Notes: a model not told the origin generated them from the letters alone. Positions 45,632 to 55,183 are shown, counted from the stretch's first letter. The stretch is 64,000 nucleotides of DNA from CAVSWT01 sp963746735 (GCA_963746735.1 CAVVCO010000024.1:62001-126000), one strand, 5' to 3'. Numbers and translations are program-made.

Positions 45632-47803
45632 TTACTTATCCTCACTATCTTCATCTAAGGTTTCGATTTTTTCTTCTTTAATTTTTTTAAGTTCCAGCGG
45701 GTGTTCATCCGCCATTTCTTCTTCAGATAATTTCCCGTTAAACCAGGCTGTATTCATCGGATAAACATCCGGGTTAAAAATTACGAAGTAAAAATGCCAT
45801 ACTAAAATTGCTAAGAACGCTAACCAGGCTTCATAAAAATGGATTGTGTTAGCTATATCCCAACCAAGTTTTGTAAATAGACCTATAAATGTATTATCAA
45901 ACCACATTATAATTCCAGTTGCAGACATTATAATAGTTCCCCAAACTAAAGCCCAGTATTCTGATTTTTCTACATAACTAAATCTGTCAAGTTTAGGTTT
46001 TTGTTTTGATAGCCCCAGATTAAAGGACGCAACGCCCATTGCATCTGTGATGTCTTTATACCTCGGTAATAAGTCCTTGAATAATTGTTTTCCTCTTTTA
46101 GTGAATATCAAATAACCGATGTGATATACACTAACAGAAATCATAACTACAGCTGCTATCCTATGAAGAATACTTCTTATCTCAAAAGTATATTCACTCA
46201 AATCCCTAATATGTCCCACCCACCAGGTATTCGGGAATCGCAGCATAAATCCAGTAATAACCAGAATGATAAAACTAGCTGCAAGAGAAATATGTTGTAT
46301 TCTTTCATTAAGTGTCATCCTTAAATATAAACCATGCCCATGCTCTTCAGTTCTCAACATTCCACTTTGTTTCAATTTTTTGATCTTTGCTTTTCTAATA
46401 AAATCAAAAATATTATGCAAAAACATTATTCCTATAACCAGGATGATTAAAAAGATATATGCAGAAGAAATCCAATAAAGTATCGGTTCAGATTTTTCTT
46501 CTACACTAACATGAATTTTTCCAACCGCAAAGTTTTGATTTGCTCCGGGATGACATTTACCACAAGTTTTAGCAAGATTCTTTTTATTAATAGTTGAATT
46601 CGGATCACTAGCAGGCAATATATTATGAACACCATGGCAGCTTGCACAATTTGCAACTATAGTTGAACCGCCTTCCAAAGCAAGTCCATGATAGCTGGTC
46701 ATATAAGTTTTAAATCGATCGGGAGAAAGTCCATATTTTTTTGTTAACTTAACCGAATTATGACAAGGAGAACAAACTTGTGTAGACACATTTTGAAATG
46801 CAACTGGAGAATTCGGATTTGATGGTTTTAAAATATTATGTTCGCCATGGCAATCAGTGCATACGGGGGCATCCATGTTTCCTCTCGCAACTTCCTGTCC
46901 GTGTATACTTCCTTCATAAATATTTTTTATATCAGTATGACATTGCCCGCATGTATTTGGTACATTAGTTTTATAAACAGTTGATTTAGGGTTTGAGCCT
47001 GGTAATATTTCGTGTGCACTATGACAATTGATACATGTTGCTGCTTTACCGTTTCCCTTTTGAAGTGCCGATCCATGCACGCTATGTTCATAAGCTGAAA
47101 TAAATCCAGCTGACGGCGCTGTCCTTTCTCTAACATTAGCATCATTAAGATGACAAGAAAGGCATAATTTTTCTTGCGTTTGTTTTAACTTGGTTTTGTC
47201 AATTTTTCCAGTAACATCTGCAATTGCATTTTTATGACACGTTAAACAATAAGGGGCGCCAGCTATTTTCTCTTTAAATCCTTCATAATGAAGAGATTGC
47301 GTATATTGTTTTACTTCTTCACTATGACATTGTCCACACGAATTTATTAAATTATTTTTACTCCATTTTGAATCAGGGTTTTTTGGAGATACAATATCGT
47401 GGGTTCCATGGCAATTCTTACATGACATACCAGGGCCTCCATCAATACCATTTGCTTTCATCAGCTGTGGATGAAAACTATGCTTGATTGGGGCATCTTT
47501 ATGACAATTAAGACAATTTATTGGTTGTATATTTTCTTTATGCGGAATTTCTTCGGGATTAAATCCAACGTGGCAAGAAATACATTTTAATTTTGCATGT
47601 GGCGAGTGAGCAAGTACTTTTGCGTCTACAAATAATGAAACTTCTTTTCCGTTTCTTTCGGTGGTTAATGTTTGATCCTCATGACACATCAGGCAGTCGT
47701 CATTTGTTTGAGGGTAGATATTTTGAGAGCTGGTAATCAGGCAGATTATAAGACTAACTATAAAGTACACTAACTTTTGCAGTAGATTAGTTTCCACTTT
47801 CAT
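45632..47803 (-). CDS. 13-heme cytochrome c fused to cytochrome b (CbcL-like)
   Basis: 723 residues from the ATG at 47803, chosen because it directly precedes the signal peptide (LVYFIVSLIICLITSSQ); upstream starts at 47836 and 47845 would add residues. The periplasmic half has 13 CxxCH sites, from CLMCH to CGKCHPGAN. A membrane helix (YWISSAYIFLIILVIGIMFL) then leads to a di-heme cytochrome b domain with His pairs in LHRIAAVVMISVSVYHIGY and IHFYEAWLAFLAILVWHFY. This one-chain layout is that of Geobacter CbcL, which has nine c hemes. Expected role: menaquinol oxidation with export of electrons to the periplasm. Confidence 0.92.
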   Translation of the reverse strand: MKVETNLLQKLVYFIVSLIICLITSSQNIYPQTNDDCLMCHEDQTLTTERNGKEVSLFVDAKVLAHSPHAKLKCISCHVGFNPEEIPHKENIQPINCLNCHKDAPIKHSFHPQLMKANGIDGGPGMSCKNCHGTHDIVSPKNPDSKWSKNNLINSCGQCHSEEVKQYTQSLHYEGFKEKIAGAPYCLTCHKNAIADVTGKIDKTKLKQTQEKLCLSCHLNDANVRERTAPSAGFISAYEHSVHGSALQKGNGKAATCINCHSAHEILPGSNPKSTVYKTNVPNTCGQCHTDIKNIYEGSIHGQEVARGNMDAPVCTDCHGEHNILKPSNPNSPVAFQNVSTQVCSPCHNSVKLTKKYGLSPDRFKTYMTSYHGLALEGGSTIVANCASCHGVHNILPASDPNSTINKKNLAKTCGKCHPGANQNFAVGKIHVSVEEKSEPILYWISSAYIFLIILVIGIMFLHNIFDFIRKAKIKKLKQSGMLRTEEHGHGLYLRMTLNERIQHISLAASFIILVITGFMLRFPNTWWVGHIRDLSEYTFEIRSILHRIAAVVMISVSVYHIGYLIFTKRGKQLFKDLLPRYKDITDAMGVASFNLGLSKQKPKLDRFSYVEKSEYWALVWGTIIMSATGIIMWFDNTFIGLFTKLGWDIANTIHFYEAWLAFLAILVWHFYFVIFNPDVYPMNTAWFNGKLSEEEMADEHPLELKKIKEEKIETLDEDSEDK

Positions 47804-48356
47804 TTTGTGCGATGGTCCAGACTGTCCGATGTGCATGATGATCAAAACTTTTCAATAATTGTAAGAACGGTTAATTTTTTAATTATTATCATTTTTTTTA
47901 ATATCTATCTATTTTAACTGATGATTAAGCATTCAGTTTGTAACTTTGGTAATATTGTTACTCTTTTTTGCTGAATCTTTAGTATGACTGAAATCTGAGG
48001 AATAAGCAAAACCGTATAATGCAACTATCATAACAACGACGAAAAAATAAATTATTAGACCCTTCATGTCATTACCTTCCAAATTAAATTTCAAACTTGC
48101 ATTATTAAATTCAGCGTTGGCTGATTGGTATGCTTAGGATTTTCAAAGAATATGCCGTAATTAATTTGGTAATATTTTATGAATTTAAGGGGGGTGTTGA
48201 ATTATTTCCCACATCAAAGAATTATAATAAAATCATCTTTTCATTGATGAGAATGATTTACAACACTTAAAAGAATGTTTTAATTATTAAAAAAAAAGAA
48301 GGTTTTTCGAATTATTAAATTTATGTTGACAAATAAATGAAATCAGAAGCTGTTAC
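47804..48356. other. Upstream region of the cytochrome locus
   Basis: Contains the small membrane-peptide gene at 47933-48067 and otherwise AT-rich DNA. TTTGGTAATATT occurs twice (47945-47956 and 48165-48176). A Fur-box-like sequence is at 48248-48262. Nothing else is recognisable; the promoter of the locus is probably within 48068-48356. Confidence 0.5.
47933..48067 (-). CDS. Small single-span membrane protein (44 residues) upstream of the cytochrome locus
   Basis: The frame starts at ATG (48067-48065), six bases after GGAAGG, and encodes MKGLIIYFFVVVMIVALYG, a membrane helix, followed by a polar Ser/Lys/Asn-rich tail ending KVTN. It lies 129 bases before the 13-heme/cytochrome b gene in the same orientation. 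The good ribosome-binding site, a sensible single-span design and the position make it a likely real gene. I recognise no family. Possible roles are a small subunit or assembly factor of the cytochrome complexes; this is inference from position only. Confidence 0.65.
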   Translation of the reverse strand: MKGLIIYFFVVVMIVALYGFAYSSDFSHTKDSAKKSNNITKVTN

Positions 48357-49871
48357 TTAACTCAATTGCTTATCTATTTCAATTAGCCCCACCGTTTCAC
48401 TTTCATTTAGCAAAAACAAATCTTTTATATCTTCTTCCTCTGATGACAGATTCTTATGAAAATATTCATTTTTAGCAGGTAAATAATTATAATCTTGCTG
48501 CCATTCAGAAATATTTTCCACTATTTCCTTTAAGGCATTTGTAATAAAATAGATTTCATCATTTGTCATTGTGGGATGAATTGACATTCTAATCCAACCC
48601 GGTTTTTCTGAGAGATCACCAAGATTGATTTTATCCGTGATGTGTTTTGATTTCCCTGGTGTAACATGAAGCAGATAATGTCCATAAGTCCCGGCACAGG
48701 AACAGCCGCCCCGGGCCTGAACTCCATATCTATCATTCAGCAGTCTTACAATTAAGTTGTAATGAATATCCTTAACATAAAATGAAATTGCCCCTAACCT
48801 TTTCTCAATGTTGTCGGCTAATATATGTAGGCCGGGAATTTTTCTTAGTTCTTCAAAAACAATTTCAATTAATTCTGCTTCTCGATTATGAATGTTTTCA
48901 ACACCCATTTCTTCTTTCAATTGAACACAAAGTGCGGCTTTAATTGTTTGTAAAAAAGCCGGGGTTCCCCCGTCTTCGCGTGCTTCAATATTCGAAACAA
49001 ATTTATATTGTCCCCAGGGATTTGTCCAATCAACAGTCCCACCGCCAGGATTATCAGGCACTCTATTTTTGTATAACTTAGAATCAAAAATTAAAACTCC
49101 GATTGTACCGGGCCCGCCGAGAAATTTATGGGGTGAAAAAGAAATTGCATCAAGTTTTTCAAGCGGATCTTGCGGATGCATATTAATATTTGAATAAGGA
49201 GCTGAACAAGCAAAATCAATAAAACAAAATCCTCCGTTTTCATGCATAATTTTAGCCATTTGATGATATGGGGTTTCAATACCTGTAACATTTGAGCAAG
49301 CTGTAAACGCACCAATTTTCAATTTTCGATTCTTATAAACTTCTAATTCCTTTTTTAGATTATCCAAATCGACTAATCCATTAATGTCCGGTTCTATGCA
49401 AACAACATCGGCAATAGTTTCAAGCCAGGAAGTATGGTTTGAATGATGTTCCATGTGAGTTACAAAGACAACAGGTTTTAATTCCTTGGGAAGATTCAAA
49501 TAATCTTTTAGTTGTTCAGAAATTTTTAGACCGAGTATCCTTTGAAATTTATTTACCATTGCAGTCATTCCTGAACCGGATGTTATTATAATATCATCCG
49601 GGCCTGCATTGACATGCTTTTTAATTATCTTTTGTGCATGGTGGTAGGCGTGAGTCATAGTAGTTCCGGTTACGCTCGCTTCGGAATGAGTGTTCCCCAC
49701 AAAAGGGCCAAATGTTTCAATTATTTTTTTTTCGATAGGCTCATAAAGTCTGCCTGAGGCAATCCAATCAGCATATATAATTTTTTGTTCACCGTAAGGA
49801 GAATGAAAAGTTTTATTAATCCCGATAATGTTATTTCTATATTTTTCAAAATATTTTTCTAAATTTTGCAT
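48357..49871 (-). CDS. Class V aminotransferase-fold PLP enzyme (cysteine desulfurase-like)
   Basis: 504 residues from the ATG at 49871, chosen for the GAGG just upstream; an ATG at 49886 would add five. Fold type I, class V: the PLP lysine lies in FSPHKFLGGPG, the PLP-binding Asp in FCFIDFACSAPY, and a thiol-bearing loop GGCSCAGTYG resembles the Cys loop of SufS-type desulfurases. Other members of this group include isopenicillin-N-epimerase-like and selenocysteine lyase enzymes. About 100 residues longer than SufS, and no suf genes are adjacent, so the substrate is uncertain. Confidence 0.85.
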   Translation of the reverse strand: MQNLEKYFEKYRNNIIGINKTFHSPYGEQKIIYADWIASGRLYEPIEKKIIETFGPFVGNTHSEASVTGTTMTHAYHHAQKIIKKHVNAGPDDIIITSGSGMTAMVNKFQRILGLKISEQLKDYLNLPKELKPVVFVTHMEHHSNHTSWLETIADVVCIEPDINGLVDLDNLKKELEVYKNRKLKIGAFTACSNVTGIETPYHQMAKIMHENGGFCFIDFACSAPYSNINMHPQDPLEKLDAISFSPHKFLGGPGTIGVLIFDSKLYKNRVPDNPGGGTVDWTNPWGQYKFVSNIEAREDGGTPAFLQTIKAALCVQLKEEMGVENIHNREAELIEIVFEELRKIPGLHILADNIEKRLGAISFYVKDIHYNLIVRLLNDRYGVQARGGCSCAGTYGHYLLHVTPGKSKHITDKINLGDLSEKPGWIRMSIHPTMTNDEIYFITNALKEIVENISEWQQDYNYLPAKNEYFHKNLSSEEEDIKDLFLLNESETVGLIEIDKQLS

Positions 49872-49957
49872 TCCAACCTCAAGCATAAATTCTTAATCAA
49901 AGATAAGAAAAATAATTTTTATTAACAGGGAATAAGATAAGATTTCAATCTGATGAT

Positions 49958-50716
49958 TTAAACAAAACTTTTACCGGTTACAAGTGCATAGTGTTCAATT
50001 TTCATATTCTCGGATGGTTGATTTTGAGAGTTATATTCTTTTTCAAGTGCCATTTTCCACAAATAAAAATGCGAAAATGTGTGGCTGATTTTTTTTACTA
50101 ATTGATTAAACTTGCCGCTGGCTTCGTATAAATCGGCATTCTCTTTATTATCCCAAATAGTTAAGGAAATAAATTCATCATCTTCAGTAGTACTTTCTAT
50201 TAAATAAACGTATTCGCATCCTTTCACAGCCTTTAATTGAGGTATAAGAATCTCGGAATATAGTTTTTTAAATTCATCAGTCATTCCTTCCTGAATTTTC
50301 GTTGAAACTATTCTTACATACATGTTAGAATTTGAAATTGTAAATTTTTCTTCTTCATTTTTTCTAGCATGGACAGAATATTTTTTAATTACCGGTTCTT
50401 CTGAAACAGGGGCATATTCCAATTCGGTGTTATCAAAAAGATGGATTTTCCATTCAGCTGATTCGGTAAGATATGGTTTAGATTCTTTTAAAAGAATTTG
50501 AAAGATTCCTTGCTTCTCATAATTCTCCGCATATATTTTAGTTTCCCAAAAAGTGATGGAAACGAATTCATTATTTTTAGGCCCGCTTTTTATAAGTCCG
50601 GCAAAAAGGCAGCCTGAAGTTTTTTGAAGTTTAGGAAATACTATATACTCGTAAAACTTTTTGAATTCATTTGTATATTCAGGTTTTATCTCAAGCTGTA
50701 AAAAACGCATAAACAT
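49958..50716 (-). CDS. Tandem antibiotic-biosynthesis monooxygenase (ABM) domain protein
   Basis: 252 residues made of two ABM-like ferredoxin-fold domains (about 1-88 and 125-218): FLQLEIKPEYTNEFKKFYE with FVSITFWETK, and IVSTKIQEGMTDEFKKLYS with FISLTIWDNK. ABM domains form dimers in small monooxygenases and heme-degrading enzymes; here the two copies could form an intramolecular dimer. The start is supported by GGAG eight bases upstream. It lies 86 bases upstream of the aminotransferase on the same strand. Substrate unknown. Confidence 0.8.
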   Translation of the reverse strand: MFMRFLQLEIKPEYTNEFKKFYEYIVFPKLQKTSGCLFAGLIKSGPKNNEFVSITFWETKIYAENYEKQGIFQILLKESKPYLTESAEWKIHLFDNTELEYAPVSEEPVIKKYSVHARKNEEEKFTISNSNMYVRIVSTKIQEGMTDEFKKLYSEILIPQLKAVKGCEYVYLIESTTEDDEFISLTIWDNKENADLYEASGKFNQLVKKISHTFSHFYLWKMALEKEYNSQNQPSENMKIEHYALVTGKSFV

Positions 50717-51108
50717 TTTTAATCTCCATTACAAATGATTGAAATTACGATCGATTAAGCATTATTATTACAAGATAGTTTTATGTTAATTATAGCTTGC
50801 ACAGTATTAAAAAAATGTGTTTTAGAAATTCCAAATAAAATTCATTGATAATAGAAAAAATTTATTTCTTTATATAATTTTCAAAACAATTTAATATAGG
50901 CTAAAAATCTTTAAACAAAAGCGTAAGTCTTTAATCACCAAATCCCTAATATCACAGAATAATTATTTTCAATATTTTTACGCAGGAATAGTCAAGAATT
51001 GAATTGGTTTTAATTTATGAAAAAAATAATTAATATGTTATAAAATTAATTGATTATTTTGGGAATAGTTATAATTGACAATAAACTAAATACTTAAAGG
51101 GAAATAAA
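50717..51108. other. Divergent intergenic region
   Basis: 392 bases between divergent ABM (minus) and VOC (plus) genes, very AT-rich. It should contain two promoters, but I see no clear operator, hairpin or small gene. Confidence 0.5.
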
Positions 51109-51492
51109 ATGACATTTGAACACTTTGCATTAAATGTTTCCAAACCTGTTGAAATGGGACAATGGTATATAGATAATTGCGAAATGAAATTAGTTAAATC
51201 AATGGAGGAATATCCATATACACGATTTCTAGCCGATAAATCTGGCCAAGTAGTACTTGAGATTTATTCAAATACTTCTCAAAGAATCCCGGAATACAAT
51301 AAACAACACCCACTTGAATTTCATTTTGCTTTAACAGTAAGTAATCCGATAGAAATCAAAGATAAATTGGTTAAAGCAGGAGCTAAAGTTGAAGAAGAAA
51401 TTAAGCTTGATGATGGTTCGCACCTAATTATGATGCGTGATCCATTTGGGGTTCCGCTTCAATTAGTTAAACGGGCAAAAGCATTAGTTTAA
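51109..51492 (+). CDS. VOC family (glyoxalase/bleomycin resistance-like) protein
   Basis: 127 residues forming one vicinal-oxygen-chelate module pair: FEHFALNVSKPVEMGQWYIDN at the start (metal-ligand His at 5), HPLEFHFALTVSNP in the middle and MMRDPFGVPLQLVKR at the end. Members are metal-dependent lyases, dioxygenases or resistance proteins; the exact reaction cannot be deduced. AGGGA precedes the start. Confidence 0.85.
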   Translation: MTFEHFALNVSKPVEMGQWYIDNCEMKLVKSMEEYPYTRFLADKSGQVVLEIYSNTSQRIPEYNKQHPLEFHFALTVSNPIEIKDKLVKAGAKVEEEIKLDDGSHLIMMRDPFGVPLQLVKRAKALV

Positions 51493-51668
51493 ATTTTATG
51501 TAAAATAATTTATATAGATGAACTATTTCTGCTATATTTTTAATGTTTTAATTTCGATTTCTTTTTTTGGGTAAATAATCAATTTAGCTTGTTAATCTAT
51601 TTTTAACTTCATCCATTTTTTTCTATTTTTAATTTTAATTCGCCAACTATTTAGCAGACAATTCTTAC

Positions 51669-52598
51669 ATGAAATATCTTATTGGAATTGACGGGGGAGG
51701 GACTAAAACACACTGTATCATTACCAATCTGGAAGGCAAGGTCTTATACCAATGTTATGGTTCTCCTTCAAACTTTTTAATTCAAGGAGTGGAAAAGGTA
51801 TCTCAAACAATCTTTGAATTAATAGACAATTGCAAAACAAATTTAAAGATTAATTATGAAGATATTTTCTGCACTTTAATAGGTACAACCGGTGCTGGCA
51901 GACGAAGTGATGCTGAAAGATTGGAAATAGCTTTTAATGAATTTATAAAATCAAAAAATATTGAGATTAAAAACTTTCATGTTGAAAGCGACGCACGCAT
52001 TGCACTTGAAGGAGCCTTTTCCGGAAAGCCTGGGAGTATTTTAATTGCCGGAACCGGATCAATCATGTTTGGAAAAGATGCTGTTGGAAATATTCACCGG
52101 GTGGGCGGATTTGGTAGATTTATCGGCGACGAAGGCAGCGGATATTCTATTGGCAGAAAAGCATTAATTGCAATTGCAAAAGAGTTTGATGGAAGAGGCA
52201 ACAAAACTATTATTACAAATCTCTTAAAAGAAAAATTTACAATTGAAACTTCTGAAAAATTAATTATTGAAATATATAAGAATAATTTTGATATAGCTTC
52301 TGCAGCACCTTTGGTTTTGCAAGCAGCTGATATGCACGATGATATTGCGAATAGAATTATTGATGAAGAAACAGAAGAATTACTTTTGCATATTTCAACT
52401 ATGTCAAAAAAAATTAATGAATCGATTTTGAATCTGTCTTTTATTGGTGGAATCATCAGCACCAATAATATTTATTCTAATACTTTATTAAAAAAAATAA
52501 AAACAAAACTTCCTAATGTGAATATAACTATGCCTGAAAATCCGCCTGAAGTAGGTGCGGTATTACTGGCAAAAGAATTTGTAAATCAGCTTAATTAA
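51669..52598 (+). CDS. BadF/BadG family amino-sugar kinase (GlcNAc/MurNAc kinase-like)
   Basis: 309 residues, ASKHA fold. The phosphate-1 loop GIDGGGTKTHC is at 5-15; IAGTGSIMFGKD, GGFGRFIGDEGSGYSIGRKA and a C-terminal FIGGIISTNN are typical of N-acetylglucosamine kinases and of MurNAc kinase MurK in this family. The next three genes (AmpG-like permease, serine hydrolase, GH3 enzyme) all concern cell-wall fragments, so phosphorylation of salvaged GlcNAc or MurNAc is the likely job. The AmpG-like gene starts 27 bases after its stop. Confidence 0.87.
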   Translation: MKYLIGIDGGGTKTHCIITNLEGKVLYQCYGSPSNFLIQGVEKVSQTIFELIDNCKTNLKINYEDIFCTLIGTTGAGRRSDAERLEIAFNEFIKSKNIEIKNFHVESDARIALEGAFSGKPGSILIAGTGSIMFGKDAVGNIHRVGGFGRFIGDEGSGYSIGRKALIAIAKEFDGRGNKTIITNLLKEKFTIETSEKLIIEIYKNNFDIASAAPLVLQAADMHDDIANRIIDEETEELLLHISTMSKKINESILNLSFIGGIISTNNIYSNTLLKKIKTKLPNVNITMPENPPEVGAVLLAKEFVNQLN

Positions 52599-52625
52599 AT
52601 TTTTCATTTACAAACGAAAAAAATA

Positions 52626-53924
52626 ATGGCAACAACAAAACCTGAAAAAAGAAATCCCTGGGCATGGGTTCCAACTTTATATTTCGCTGAAGGAGTACCT
52701 TATATTATAGTTATGTCTGTTTCAGTAGCATTTTATAAGAGCGTAAATATTTCAAATACCGATATTGCTTTATTTACAAGCCTACTTTATTTCCCATGGG
52801 TACTGAAACCATTTTGGAGTCCTTCACTTGATATGTTCCGGACAAAAAGGTTTTGGATAATTTCGATGCAATTAATTGTGGGATTAGGTTTATTGGGTGT
52901 AACTATTTTCATCCCAAGCTCAAATTTTTTCTTATACACACTGTTGTTTTTATGCTTAATAGCACTTAGCTCCGCAACTCACGATATTGCAGCAGATGGC
53001 TTTTATATGATTGGATTGAATCAAAAACAGCAGGCTTTTTATGTGGGTATTAGAAGTACTTTTTATAGAATAGCAATGTGGACCGGACAGGGGTTACTGG
53101 TTATTATTGCAGGCTACTTTCAAGTTAAAACTGGAAATATTTCAACTGCCTGGCAATATACTTTCATTATAATAACTGTTTTATACCTTTCGATTTTCAT
53201 TTACCATAATTTCATTCTGCCTTATCCAAAAACGGATAAACCTGCTGTTAGCGAAAAAGGTTTCGTTTCTGAATTTCTAAAGATCTATAAATTATTTTTT
53301 AAGAAAAAAAATATTGGCATTGCAATAACTTTTCTTCTAATATATCGTTTCGGGGAGGCACAACTTGTAAAGCTCGCTCAACCATTTTTGCTGGATCCTA
53401 GGAATGCAGGTGGACTAGGACTATCGCTTGAACAAATTGGTATAGCATATGGTACTATGGGAGTTGTTGCCTTATTAGTAGGTGGAATTTTAGGTGGAGT
53501 TATTGTATCAAGAGATGGTTTAAAAAAATGGATCTGGTGGATGTTCGCAGCTATTAACTTACCGCATGTGTTGTATATTTATTTGGCTTTTGTCCAGCCG
53601 GATAATTTTTATCTAATTTCATTGTGCGTTGCCGGAGAGCAATTTGGTTATGGTTTTGGATTTACTGCATACATGCTTTACATGATTTACATCTCTGACG
53701 GTGAATTTAAGACTTCACATTTTGCTCTTTGCACAGGAATTATGGCATTGAGCATGATGATTCCGGGAGCTTTTAGCGGAATGATTCAAGAATTTTTAGG
53801 ATATAAGCTTTTCTTCATTTGGATATTTATAACCATGATACCCGGTTATTTTATTGTACGAGCGTTACCATTTGATCCTGAATTTGGGAAAAAAACTGAG
53901 GAGCCAAAAAATGTTTCAGCATAA
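52626..53924 (+). CDS. AmpG-like MFS permease
   Basis: 432 residues with 12 predicted membrane segments and the AmpG-type start NPWAWVPTLYFAEGVPYIIVM. Further family cues are FTSLLYFPWVLKPFWSPSLD and SSATHDIAADGFYM. AmpG proteins import anhydro-muropeptides into the cytoplasm; related Bacteroidota permeases import MurNAc. It follows the amino-sugar kinase and overlaps the next gene by 14 bases, so it is part of a cell-wall salvage operon. Confidence 0.92.
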   Translation: MATTKPEKRNPWAWVPTLYFAEGVPYIIVMSVSVAFYKSVNISNTDIALFTSLLYFPWVLKPFWSPSLDMFRTKRFWIISMQLIVGLGLLGVTIFIPSSNFFLYTLLFLCLIALSSATHDIAADGFYMIGLNQKQQAFYVGIRSTFYRIAMWTGQGLLVIIAGYFQVKTGNISTAWQYTFIIITVLYLSIFIYHNFILPYPKTDKPAVSEKGFVSEFLKIYKLFFKKKNIGIAITFLLIYRFGEAQLVKLAQPFLLDPRNAGGLGLSLEQIGIAYGTMGVVALLVGGILGGVIVSRDGLKKWIWWMFAAINLPHVLYIYLAFVQPDNFYLISLCVAGEQFGYGFGFTAYMLYMIYISDGEFKTSHFALCTGIMALSMMIPGAFSGMIQEFLGYKLFFIWIFITMIPGYFIVRALPFDPEFGKKTEEPKNVSA

Positions 53925-55095
53925 TAAAATTATAATATCTTTCATTTCAATCTTACTTTTTCTTCTTATTCAAAACTCTGTTATAATAAAAAGTAACGAA
54001 GACATATCCGTCCGTTCTACAATTAACTTTGAAAATGTTGATCAAGTTGTTGAGGCTGCAATAAGAGACTCCGCTTTTCCTGGCGCAGTCCTTCTAATTT
54101 CTAAAGATGGGAATACAATCTACCAAAAAGCATACGGGCATTACACTTATAATGACAGCTCGCCTTCAATGAAGATCAGCACCATATTTGACATGGCTTC
54201 GGTATCGAAAGTTGTATCAACAACTACATGTGCAATGATTTGCTATGATAAAGGATTATTCAAGCTTGATGATAAAGTTTCTAAGTATATTCCTGCTTTT
54301 GCCCAGAATGGAAAAGATAAGGTTACCATAAGAAATCTTCTTGTACATGATAGCGGTTTACGCCCAGATATTATTTCGTACAAAGCTTATGCAAACTCTT
54401 CTAATCCAGAACAAGATATATTAAATGAAATATATTCTGATACTTTAATCTACCAAACTGGGACAAAGATGGTTTACTCCGACTTAAATATGATTACGAT
54501 GGCTAAAATTATAGAAAAAATTACCGGTAAGACATTGGATAAATTTGCATCTGAAGAGATTTTCAAACCATTGGGAATGAATCATACCATGTATAATCCT
54601 CCTGCCTCATTAAAGGATAGCTGCGCCCCAACTGAGACAGACAATTATTTTAGAAATAGACAGCTTCAAGGTGAAGTTCATGACGAAACCTCATTTTTAA
54701 TGGGTGGAGTTGCTGGTCATGCCGGATTATTTTCAACCGTGCATGATTTGGCTAAGTTTTTGAAGATGCTTCTTAATAAGGGCTCTTTAAATGGTAAACA
54801 AATAATTAAACCTGAAACAGTTGAACTATTCACAAAAAGACAAAGTGACTTAAGTTCGCGGGCACTTGGATGGGATACGAAATCGGTTAATAGCTATTCT
54901 TCAGCAGGAAAATTCTTTAACCAATTATCTTACGGGCATACAGGCTATACAGGAACTTCGGTATGGACTGACCCGACACGAAATTTATTCGTAATCTTAT
55001 TAACTAACAGAGTTTATCCGACAAGAGAGAATAATAAAATTAGGCAAGTAAGACCCAAAGTTCATAATGCCATAATAGAGGCCCTTGAAAAATAA
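53911..55095 (+). CDS. Serine hydrolase of the class C beta-lactamase fold (AmiE-like)
   Basis: 394 residues from the ATG at 53911, with GAGGAG just upstream; a start at 53854 lies deep in the permease gene. Signal peptide (IIISFISILLFLLIQNS). Catalytic set of the S12/beta-lactamase family: Ser97-x-x-Lys100 (ASVSKVVS), Tyr189 (VYSDLNM) and His343 (YGHTGYTG). Members of this fold include esterases, D-aminopeptidases and the muramyl-L-alanine amidase AmiE of Bacillus subtilis, which works with NagZ. The neighbouring GH3 enzyme supports a similar role. Closely related to the second domain of that neighbour. Confidence 0.88.
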   Translation: MFQHNKIIISFISILLFLLIQNSVIIKSNEDISVRSTINFENVDQVVEAAIRDSAFPGAVLLISKDGNTIYQKAYGHYTYNDSSPSMKISTIFDMASVSKVVSTTTCAMICYDKGLFKLDDKVSKYIPAFAQNGKDKVTIRNLLVHDSGLRPDIISYKAYANSSNPEQDILNEIYSDTLIYQTGTKMVYSDLNMITMAKIIEKITGKTLDKFASEEIFKPLGMNHTMYNPPASLKDSCAPTETDNYFRNRQLQGEVHDETSFLMGGVAGHAGLFSTVHDLAKFLKMLLNKGSLNGKQIIKPETVELFTKRQSDLSSRALGWDTKSVNSYSSAGKFFNQLSYGHTGYTGTSVWTDPTRNLFVILLTNRVYPTRENNKIRQVRPKVHNAIIEALEK

Positions 55096-55183
55096 ATTTT
55101 TAGTTCGAATATAAATTGATTATAAAAATTTATTAGTTGACTAAATTCATTGATGATTAACATGGTTATAATACCAATACTCT

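Noticed and set aside
43541..47803. Regularly spaced similar sequence blocks suggesting a CRISPR-like array
   Set aside because: The repetition comes from codons for CxxCH heme motifs within open frames; spacing is irregular and there are no identical repeats.
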